Of a stretch of DNA of 64,000 bases, positions 32,853-45,000 are shown piece after piece. A model generated the notes under the pieces. It was not told the DNA's origin. It did not search any database and saw only the letters and a list, made by a program, of their open reading frames with translations. Every line of letters starts with the position of its first letter. Within the stretch, counting starts at the first letter, position 1. This DNA comes from Congeria kusceri (taxonomy: Eukaryota; Mollusca; Bivalvia; Myida; Dreissenidae), in contig CM051025.1 in the NCBI GenBank assembly GCA_027627225.1, positions 69,528,069-69,592,068 on the forward strand. Direction: 5' to 3'. The position numbers were made by a program, and so were the translations under genes.

Positions 32853-33023
32853 TCAGCAGATGTTACATTCCAGGTTCTGATGGTCTCCGATGTTCAAGAT
32901 GACGGCCAGGCCGCGGGCAAGGTAGGACATGGTGCCATAGCGACCGCTGGGGGCGGTGTCGTACAGGTGCAGACAGATACCAGTAGCCCCCATTGAGAGA
33001 TTCACCACCTCACCAGAGATGTT
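32853..33023 (-). CDS. PHKA: PHKA last exon with C-terminal CNIC
   Basis: Acceptor ATTTGTGTAG; 56 codons and TGA. It contains [20 protein letters not shown], the conserved C-terminal block. The last residues are LECNIC, a possible CaaX box. Mammalian alpha is farnesylated at CAMQ, so a prenyl anchor here is plausible but unproven. Confidence 0.93.
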   Translation of the reverse strand, partial: NISGEVVNLSMGATGICLHLYDTAPSGRYGTMSYLARGLAVILNIGDHQNLECNIC

Positions 33024-36000
33024 CTACACAAATAACGGTACAGTATTACAATGTTTGCCTGTAAACACACATTTTGCCTCGTCATCACAGACTTCATATG
33101 CGTATGGTACATGGTGCATATGGGCCGGTGGCCTGTTATAGCACAGTAAAGTTTGAATTTAATTTAAAACAATGTTATATTCATAGATTTGCATAGTCTG
33201 ACTAATAATATGTTCATATTAATCAGATTTGGTTTCACAAATTTTGTAAAAATTTAATAAGTAATTGTAGATCTATATCATAATTCCACTAATCCAATCA
33301 GTTTATGGATTGTAACATATACATTTTATTAATCATTTACCATGCTATTTTGATACATGTATATGTAATTGTAACTTTCAAATTCGTTAATAGTCCAGCA
33401 ATATCCCCAAAAATGTCAATTTGCTCAACTGGCTAAATTTCCGATATTACTAGACACATGTACGATCATACCTGTTCTTTAATGAAGATGTCATTGGCCG
33501 TGTGTACTATCCGGTCCACGTGTAGCACCTGCCCACTGAGGTTGATACGGCAGTCGCCGTCCACCAGCAAGGTCGTAACCATGAGGGCCTCGACCATCAG
33601 CTGGCGGTACTCGGGCTGAGGGATCATGTTCAACACTCGCTCCACTTGCAGGGCAAACTTGAACTCACCTGACGTCATCTGCAGATAGATTGGATTTGTA
33701 TCTAGTATGAAGCAAGATTGAAGGATGTACTAAATTTGAATTATGCACAAGCATGCCACGGTCATGGCTTAATAGTGGCATATACAATATTTTAAGGTAA
33801 AATAATATGTTTTTTAACTGAATAGGAATAATCTAGAAACATACCATGGTCATAGCTTAACCATAACATATACAAGATTTTAAATGAACTTATGTACAGA
33901 TTTTCGTATTTTTATGAAATATCTACTACTACAGTTGTTTCCTTTAAGGAATCGGTGACAAAACTTTGGATATTGTTAATTTGCCGATCTACATGACATA
34001 CCTAATTTCTTACAACACCTGTTGTATGACAAAAACAGATAATAATACAATTTTTTTTTCTTTGAAATGTATTCACATTATTATCAGTATGGCTGGCTAG
34101 CACACTACACTTCACGAAGTACATGGAATGTCTTCATACCTCTCGTGTGAGACTGTGTGGCAAGAAGTGGCTTCCAATGCTCAAACCGTGACACTGAAAC
34201 ATGCAAATGATAACTATCATGTAGTTATTATTCACACATTCATCTATTATATTTACTGTACATAACATTATTTGCAGAAAAATGTAAATATTAATTTTTG
34301 CTAAACTTACGAGCAGTACATTTCAGTTATTGTATTTACATTTGATCTAACTATGAAAATGCATTCAAAGAAAATATCACATTATAATATTATTATGCTG
34401 TCTCATAAATTATAACGATATTGCCCATAACCTCAGTTTTCAATGTAAGATTTTGTTGCTAATATCCTCAATGTGCAGGACTCGTTAAATAAATGAGCCC
34501 CACAACATTACCACTGTGTTTTATAATGAAAAGCATTTTTGTAAACTATTATTAAGAAAACTCTGGGTAGTGACATCAGAAAACCATCAAACTTCCCTCA
34601 AAATATGTTGTTTTTAAACGGATCAAGCAAATACAAGCACTGTTTGTAAAATATTTATAAAAAAAAACAGTATTCAAAAGATACAAATCAGCTGAAAGGG
34701 GGGCCCTTGAAAACTAAATTTGCATGCATGAGTTCTTTAAAATGCGAGAGAATTTTTTTAAACTACTATTAACATAACTACACTGGCATACCTTTTCTAG
34801 CACCTTCCAGACCTGGGTGTAGAAGCCAACGGGGACCCTGTTGAGAGCTCCGTCTAGCCGACGCCGACGGAGCCACTGACCCTGTCTGTCCTCCATCTCA
34901 TCTTCCAATATCTCCGAGTTAGACTGCACCGACACAGACGGCATCTTCTGATACAGATACGCGTATTCAATTATAAGTACGGTACACAGAAAACAAGGAT
35001 ATCAGTAAAACTGATGGATGCTCCCCAATGCGCTTTGTCGAGCAATATAAATGCAATTGAAAAGGGCAAAGATATTAAAATGACTAAAAATCAAAAGAAT
35101 TGTGTACTATGTTTTAGAAATTTTCAAAGTCCCATAACTCTAAGAAAAATCATTGAAGTGGTACATCCTGTTAATATGCACACCTCCTCTTGGCAATGAA
35201 GCTTCCCGTGAAATTTCATTAAAATCTTGCCAGTAGTTGCTGAGATATAGCCCCGACAAGAATTGTGCACTATATATTATGTCAGAAATTTTCAAAGTCC
35301 CATAACTCCTTGACAAATCATGGAAGCTGAACACCTCCTCTTGGTAATGAAGCTTCCTTTAAAGTTTTGTTGAATTCCAGCAAGTAGTCGCTGAAAAATA
35401 GCACAGACAAGAAAGTAAAGAATAGTGCACTATATACTGATTTCAGAAAATTTCAAAGTCCCATAACTCTGAGAAAAATCATTGAAGCGGAACGTCCTGG
35501 TAGAATGCACACCTCCTCTTGGTAATGAAGCTTCCAATTAAGTTTTGTTGAATTCCAGCAAGTAGTTGCTGACAAATAGCCCGGACAAGAAAGTGAAGAA
35601 TTGTGCACTATATACTGATTTAAGAAATGTTCAAAGTCCCATAACTAAAAAACAAATCATTGAAGCGGAATGTCATGGTAGTATGCACACCTCCTCTTGG
35701 TAATGAAGCTTCCCATAAAATTTCGTTGAATTCCAACTAGGAGTTGCTGAGAAATAGCACGGACAAGAAAGTTAAGAATTGTGCACTATATACTGATTTC
35801 GAAAATCTTCAAAGTCCCATTACTCTGAGAAAAATCATTAAAGCGTAACGTCCTGGTAATATGCACACCTCCTCTTGGTAATGAAGATTCCCATGAAGTT
35901 TCCTTAAATTCCGGCCAGAAGTTGCTAAGAAATACTCCGGACAAGAAAGTCAAGAACTGTGCACTATATACTTATATCAGAAAAATTCAAAGTCCCATAA

Positions 36001-39000
36001 CTCTGAGAAAAATCACTGAAGCGGAACGTCATGGTAACATGCACACCTCCTCTTGGTAATGAAGCTTTCCATTAAGTTTTGTTGAATTTTGAACAGTAGT
36101 TGCTGAGAAATACTCCGGACAAGAAAGATGGACGGAAGGACGGACGTTCTAAAAAATGAATACTTATGTGACTATTTCATGACTTACCCTAATGCCATTT
36201 TAGCCCCCTAAGGGACTAATTTAGCCACCTAAGGAAGTTTTTACTTACAAAGGGATACTTATGTGACTATTTTAGTCACCTAAGTATCCATATGTGTGTA
36301 CGGACGGACAAAGCGGCGACTATTATGCTCCCCCAAAAATTTTCGGGGAACAAAAAAATGTATTCTATTAATTGATTATTTCACTGTTGTTATTTTCTCT
36401 TTAACTTTAAAGTATATCAATTATTTCGTTTCCATGCTAAATATGTTACATGCAAGATCTTTAAACATTTATAAATGAAATGAGTTGTTCTTTTTTTGGT
36501 TTGCTTCTGCACATGTATGTAAATTGCTCGACAACACTTAGGCCCTATGGATCTTGTAATGACATAATCTTCAATGTAAGTTATGATTATCATAAATCTA
36601 CATTTAAACATAAAACATTTCAAAAAATTAACATGGATATTTTAAGAAAAAATGTTAATGGAAAATTTCAAAGAAACTCAACAGTAACCATTCAAAAAAC
36701 TATTAAAACCTAAACAACAACACACATATGCAAATTTGCATTGCTGAAAATGTAAAATAAAAATGACCAAAAATACAATCAACTAGAATTGTCACATGAG
36801 TGATTGATATACCCCGACAATATGGCCTTGTCAAAAAACTATGGCATGCATTCGAAAGAAATGGACAGAGAGAATGCTTTAATTTTTGAATGGTCAACAG
36901 CGTATTTGGAAAAATTTAATATCAATAGGAGCCATAACTCTGACAAAATTTAGTGGTTTGTAATCAAAGTTAAACTTGATCTGTATTTTATGATGTTACA
37001 CCTATGTACCAAAAATAAGTTAAATATATGAAGCCTTTCATGAGTTTTTGTCCATGGTTTTCGGGAATTTAAGTCAAAAATGGGGGCCATAACCGTGTCA
37101 AAATTTAGTGGTTTGTAATGAAAGTCGAACTTGACCTGTATTTTATGATGCTTCACATGTATACCAATAATTATTTAAATATGTCAAGCCATTGTGCAGT
37201 TAACGTCAGGAAACCATGTTTTTAGGGAATTTAAGTCAAATAAAGGGCCATTACTCTGTCAAAATTTAATGATTTGTAACCCAAAGTAAAACTTTACACG
37301 TATTTTATTATGCTACACATGTATACCAAGAATTATTTGAATATGTCAAGCCATTTTTGAGTTATCGTCCAAAAATCATGGTTTCAGGGAATTTTAAGTC
37401 GAAAAGGGGCCATAACTCTGTCAAAATTTAGTGATTTGTAACCAACATCAAACTTGAACTGTTACCTATGATGTTACACATGTGTATGAAAAAATTTGTG
37501 AATATGTCAAGCCTTTCTTGAGTTTTCATCCGGAAACCATGTTTTTAGGGAATTTAAAGTCGAAAAGGGGCCATAACTCTGCCAAAATACAGTGGTTTGT
37601 AACCAACATCGAGCTTGACCTGTATTCTATGATGTTACACGTGTACCAAAAATTATTTGAATATGTCAAGCCTTTCTTGAGTTATCATCCGGAAACCAAA
37701 AACCAACAAGCTCACTCCTGTATACCCCCCCCCAAAAATTGTTTGTGGGGGTATAATAACACATAAAATATTAAAATACACAAGCTTAAACTCAATTTTA
37801 ACACAAAAAGCAAGAACGTCAAACATTTGAGAAGATGTTAATACAAGCACCAGTAATTTTCCACCAAAGAAAAATCCCTTGATTATACACAGTAGGGGTC
37901 AACTGCATGCCTTACTTACGGTCTCCCCCGGTTCAAGACGGGACCGTTCCCCTACCACCGACCCCACTATGTGGGACTGAGCAGTCTTAATCTCCAGATC
38001 TTATAAGAGAAAACAGAGTGTCAGACATAGAGCTGCATACACAGGGATGTAAAGTCCTAGGGGTAGTATTGCATGGAGACGTGCCGCCGTGTATAGGTCT
38101 TGCCTAGGGGTAGTATTACACGGAGATGTGCGGCCGTGTGTAGGTCTTGCACAAGACAGAGGAGGTCAAATCCAGAGCTGCAAACAATGGGAGATGAGTG
38201 GTGCTGCTTAGGCCTTACAATGCAACAGGAATACAGGAAGAGCTGGTTATACCAGGTTATTGAGGTACAACAGTTAGAAGACATGTGATTTGTGAAATAC
38301 AGATAGTCAACATAAGCAGTCAATATAAGCATAATCAAGAGTAGAGTGCAGGCATGCAAGCAAGGAAAGTAGAGCGTGGTTAACAATATTACCCCTTATT
38401 TTAATATAAACATGGTAGTAAGACTTTCTCCTACTGTAGAAGGCCCAAACAAGGTATGTTTTAATGAAGACCAAAAAGTACTTTCTTGGTATTATTGTAG
38501 GGAGCAAATTTCTCTTATTTACTGAACATTCACGTACCAGTAATTTCCATTGTGTAGTGTTTTTTTTTATTTTTTTTTATTTTATTGCATGGCAATGCAG
38601 GTGTGATATTAAACACCTTAGATGCTTTGATGTCACAACAATGCTGGAAATATTTTTGGTAATTTTAATATAATTATTTTTTCAACCCGATTTATCTACA
38701 GTCACGGTAACAATTTTAACATGACCTATTAAGAGAAACATCTCATGAACCCGCGAACAGCAGACAGAGGAAAGCCAAACACCAGTACAAACCCAGACAC
38801 ACAAATCCCAGAAAAACCTGTTAGCCCATGTTATAATGATAATGATTTTGGCTGCTATCCATATTCATTTTAGCATGCTATGTTTTGCACCTGAAGGTGT
38901 AGAAAATACAAATAATCTACAAATACTACAATAAACAATGAGTGACATCTTTGACAATGACATCAAATGTTGGAAGCCTATATACTTCGAATATTCTACA

Positions 39001-42000
39001 AATTGAATATAATTTGTTTTGTGGTCAAAATGATAAACATTAATATTTTTAAGTAATGTTAATGTTTTAACTGATCACTGGGATATCAAAATAACATTGG
39101 CTAACACCAGTGATCACATGCATTCTGACATGCTGAACACAAAAGGGCTGCAACAACTAGTGTTCTGCTGGCTCCAAAGTAGAACATGGTCGATTCACAA
39201 GTTACATAATTTTTGAAGGACATTTTATTATTTTCATAATTTTAAGACCACTTTAAAAATAAGCAAATGTTCATTAAACAAGTACAAATAGTGCCCTAAA
39301 CTACGATGTATGAATTTCTTTTATTATCTCAAGGTTTTATGGAAACAACAGCCATTCAGCAAAGAAAAGCAAAGTACGGTCAGACTTTGCTGATTTGTAG
39401 TTTCTCTGAACCGACGACATTATTTTTTTTACTTTACTTACACAGTAAAACATAAATAAGTTCAGTGTAAATAATGTTGATGCATCTTTATAGTTGCATT
39501 GAATTATTATTACCATCATCCTATGTATTGAGAAAAAAAAATGTTTTTTTCGCAGACTGTTTTGGAGAACTAGTTGCAATGCGATAATTGCGATGGCTGT
39601 GCTTTATGGTCAAGTTTTGCCTTTTCTTTGCTAATTTTCTGTCCAATGATGATAAATGATGTTAATGCAGGCTCTGAAGCCATCAATGTTGCATGTACAA
39701 ATAACTGCATGCAACGTTTGCAACAGTTGGAAATAAAATTTTATCATTTTTGATGGTCATATGCAAACTGGGTAAGTTTGGTGAACATTCAATAAAAAAT
39801 CGTGTGTGCAAGCCAATCATTGATAATTTGTTGATGTTTTTTTCCAAACACAAGGGGCAATAACTGCAGTGTTTCTGGCCCGATCATGCTTATATTCGAC
39901 TTCACCTGAAGTCTTACGTTCATAGACAAACTGTGCATGATTGGAGAAGATTGGATGACCAATTAAATCTCTATCTTGAATGTCCATTTTTGTATATTTT
40001 TTTTCACAAACAATGGGCAATAAATCTGGTGTTTTTAGCCCAGTTTAGCTTATATTTTATTTCACCTTTAATCTTATGGTCATAGACAAACTGTGCAAGA
40101 TTGGTGAAGATTGGATGAAAAATGAAGTCTCTATCCCGAATAATGTCCATTTTTGCATATTTTGTTCACAAAGGGCAATAACTCCGCTGTTTCTGGTCTG
40201 ATCTTGCTTATATTCGACTTCAACTGTAATCGCATGGTAATAGACAAACTGTGCAAGATTTGTGAAGATTGGATGAAATATGGAGTCTCTATCCTGAACT
40301 ATGTCCATTTTTTTATATTTTTTTATAAACAAAGGGCAATAACTCTGGTGTTTGAAAAACGATCTGGCCCATTTTTGGGGTCTGCTGAGATCTGATGGGA
40401 ATACACAAACTGTGAAAGTTTGATTAAGATTGGATGGAAAATAAAGTCTAGTTAGAAAAAGGCATTTTTGCACTTTTTTGCATGAAAAAGGGGCAATAAC
40501 TCTAGTGATACTGGTGTGATCTGACCCAATAACAATCCCATTCAAGATTTTAAGGTCATACACAAACTGTGCAAGTTAGATTAATATTGGATAAAAAGTG
40601 AAGTCTCCAGCGAACCCAATTGTTGACGGCACACGGACAACGAACAACGGCTGACGGACAATGCAGGAGAGGTCCCCTATACCAATAGCTCACCGAGCAC
40701 TTCATGCTCAGGTGAGCTAAAAATCTCTGGCCAACAGATGCCAAACGTTGCAGCCCTTTTTGAAGCAAACACAAAAATGCCAACTTGAGGTTATATCCCC
40801 TTCCACTAGCTTGAGGTTATATCCCCTTCCACTAGCTTGAGGTTATATCCCCTTCCACTAGCTTGAGGTTATATCCCCTTCCACTAGCTTGAGGTTATAT
40901 CCCCTTCCACTAGCTTGAGGTTATATCCCCTTCCACTAGCTTGAGGTTATATCCCCTTCCACTAGACTGAGGTTATATCCCCTTCCACTAGCTACAACAA
41001 CTAGACAACGAGCACTCCGAGGTCCAGGTTGGGAGGCAGCCATGTTAGAAATGTGTCGTTAGTAAGCACCTGATTAGATGGTCCTTTTTTACTCAGCTTC
41101 TCAGCAAAGGCAGACGTTTCCTGGCGGGATTGTTTCGATACTACTGAAAACTTGTACTCATCATCATATTCGTTCATAACTGCAAAATAGCAAACACACG
41201 GACATGCAAAACAAACATGAACTGGTCGAGTCTACACCACATCTGATGGAATGTATACAAGGTATATGTCCAATGTGGTATTCAATGTGCACAAACTTAC
41301 GCTGAACAGTTCAAATAAGCAATCATACATGTAGATAAAAAAAACTTTCCTAACAGAATCTCTTTTTCTTTTTGAAAAAAAGTATTGGAAATGATTTTAA
41401 CAATGTAAATTTTTATTAGCAGTTTTAACATATTTTATGATTAGATATATTATGCATGTACAAATGAAATACATTCGAACATCATTTCGAAGTTGTCGGG
41501 ACCAGCGAAAAAACTTCGAAATAACAATAGTTTGGATTAAACATTTTCACCATTTTATAACTTGAAACCTGTAACGGTCGCGTCACATTTTCTTTTTATC
41601 CACAAACGCGACTGTAAATGAGCTAAATATAGTTCTGAAACGAGTAAATAAAATACTTTTAAAATCAAAAATTTTATAAAGGGAACATGACTCAGTATGA
41701 AGATATAAATGCAAGCCGTGAGTTATTTGGTTTACCTTTTTGTAAGAGTATATTGTTATACTGCTCGTGAACAGCAAACCGATTTGAAAGTCTTAAGTTG
41801 ACAGGACACCAATTAGAAGCTAGTTTCAATTGCCCAGAATACCTTACATGAAGTTACACAGGTCGCACATCACTTAACTAAACTAGTGTTAATTGTGCCT
41901 ATTAGCCAATAACGGCCATTATTTTTACAAGCTCATGAATCTTTTCATCAAAGGTGTGAAAACATCCAGTCCCAATCAAGACCGTGACTTCGTATTAACA

Positions 42001-45000
42001 ATAGGCAAATACGTGTGAAATATTCTTTTGTGACAGAAGTTTAGACTTGGAAATAATGATAATTTGAATTTAAAAAGTTAGAATTAAACAAGTTGATTTT
42101 AGTCAAATAAAGAAGAAATAAATTGGGAACTAGAAATATACATCGAAATAGCGCTGACTTCGAATGAGCAGAGTTCGAAATAACAATGTTCAAATGTATA
42201 CAGCTTTAAGCTTTTTACTATTTTGGAATTTTTCCAAACTATTTTTCCATATTATGATAATCTTACATAATAATTATTATGCATGAATTAACTATTTAGC
42301 ATTTGTTTTAAATAGTTAAGTTCATTATTTGACAGAGTGTAATGGCAACTTTTAAAAAATTGTCGTGCAAGCATATCTATCACATATCTTATAGCATAAT
42401 ATATATGTTTTCAAGAAAAACTCTAATGCATTTAGCAAATTCAGACAGACATATATTATATCTGAACCTTTGTTATCTACATGTACTAATACGTATTGAG
42501 TCCATTAATGTATTCATGAAACAAGATCACTTGACATAAAACTGTACTCAGGCTTCTACTAGTAACGACGAAAACTGAATGTGGGATCATTTAATTAAGA
42601 CACACGATCACACACCAATATTTAAACTGAAATGTAACATCATTACTTGCATGCCAGAAGAAAGTTTTAGGTTGGTGCTAAGAAATCGGAATTTGTTGCC
42701 AAACATTAAGATTTTTGCCAAAATACCTGTAATCAGGAAATAGTTCCCTCAGAAAGTGAAATTATCCTTATTTTTCAAATATTTCAAGAAATTTTAGTAG
42801 CCAATTAGAAATTTTAGTGTTTTTTTTTTGTTTTTGTTTTTTTGTAGCCAATTAGAAATTTTAGTAACCAATAAGAAATTCTAGTAGCCAATCAGAAAAT
42901 GTAGTAGCCAACAAGAAAGGTTAGTAGCCAATGACCAGGGATCATATTATTTTCGGTTCTGCCAGTCTGAGACCGACTGTGTTTGAAAAAGACCGATTGA
43001 AATGACAAGCAATCGGTCCAACCAGTTTTCTTAAATTTCTCCAGTCACTATAAAACTCTTGATAATCCCCCTATTTCAATACACAATACCCACATTTTAT
43101 GGCCCCAATGCTCTGTAGGTGTGAAAGCCGGATTCTTGATGCGTGATAGACCACAGTCGTGTCACTATCGATTGATAATTGGAGTGTTTTTGATGCAGTT
43201 CGTTGACTGTATTATATAACTAACACCGATCGGTCTCTGACGTCGATATCAGAGTGCAACACCAAGATAAAATCTTGCTACTATAGAGACTGAGCAACTG
43301 CGTGTAATCCTCATGAAAAACGTGCATTTTTTGGATAATTGTACTGCATTCATAATGATGTAAATCATGCATAGTGATATGAAACCTAACTGAAAACAAG
43401 ATACGTTTGTAAAACATGTATGCCCCCCGACTTAAAGCCTTTGTTCATTACAGAAGTGCACTGTTTCTGAAAAATCTAAGCTGAGACATGTTAACCATTA
43501 TCTTGATAGGTGTTGTCTTCTCTGCAAGAGCATTTTTTTATCAAATTTGATGACTCGACCCAAGTATTCAGTAATTATCACTCTGTAATAGGTCATCTAC
43601 TCAAACTGACCATTGTACCTATATAGTTTGAGGACCATGTACCAATGGTTCATCTGTTATTTAGTGGAAATGTTTTTTTTTTACAAGCCCCTGTGACCTT
43701 GACCTTTGATATCTTGATATCAAAATCGATAGGGGTCTTCCTTCCCTCAAGACTAACCAGCATACTAATTTATATGATCCTAAGTTAAAGCGTTCTCTAG
43801 TTAATGTGTGGAAACTGGTTTCATGTTACAAGCCCCTGTGACCTTGACCTTTGACCTGTTGACCTCATAATTGATAGGCGTCTTCCTTTCCTCCCAAAAC
43901 ACCAGCATACCAACTTGGATGATCGTAGGTCAAAGCTTAAAACTTTCATGAAGTTAAAACTTATAATAGACATGGAAATGAAAATTAATTGGAGTTTAAG
44001 GCGTACAAACCAGATAATGATTATAGTTTATAATACACATTTTCGAACATGCATAATTTTCGGATACATATAATTCGGATATAAGATAAGCGTGACTGGC
44101 GGACCTCAAGACCGATTGACTTTCCAGAAAAATATTATCCCTGCCAATGACTATTTTGGCTACTGGTAGTGTTAACATAGGAAAGTACAATATGTCAACT
44201 GAACATGAACATCATAAAGAGTGCATAATAATCAATGACATCCAAATATTTATGGAATTAAAGCCATTTAATCTAACTGTTGCGCAGTAATATACAAATT
44301 GAATACACACAATCAGTGACAGAACAACCATGAAAAGCAAAGGGTTAAGCAAGTAAGAATTCTTCTTAAACTTCACGACCCATTCTTGTGAGCTCATACA
44401 AAAGAAGGGAGGCCGACTTGGGCCCTGCATGAAAAAAGAGGGTAGCGACATAAAATCATATGCTCATATCAATGTTGCAATAATGCTACTCTTCTTGTAC
44501 ACATCATGTATAAGAGAACATCAGAAGAAAACACTGTGCATTAATAATTTGCATATATTTGTAAGACTGGATTTATAACCTTTGCTTCTGCATGAAACCT
44601 TTACTGAAACAATTACAAACAACAGGTAACAAACCTTATCAATTAAATATTTTATAACTAAATGCTTTTCTACTGCTTGCTTTAAGAAACCTCTACAAAT
44701 TAAAGAAATATATTTGGTATATTACACCAGATTTTGTGCAAATTATGTTTATTAATACTTACCAATGATAGGACTACATGTACTTGTTAAACCCATACAT
44801 GCGCATTTTTCAAACTTATAAGGGAAATTTGTTATCATTTTAATGACAAAATCAAAAGTTTATATTTGAAATATATATATATATATAGATATATATATAA
44901 TGTAAACTGAGCTATAAATAAACCAGACACTTACTTACAAAATTACATTATTTCTAGAAATTAGACATTATTTAATGAAATTTTAAGGCCAAGGTCCCAG

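Noticed and set aside
40057..40563. 168-codon minus-strand frame
   Set aside because: It reads through tandem repeat units of the 39740 element and repeats the same words in different frames.
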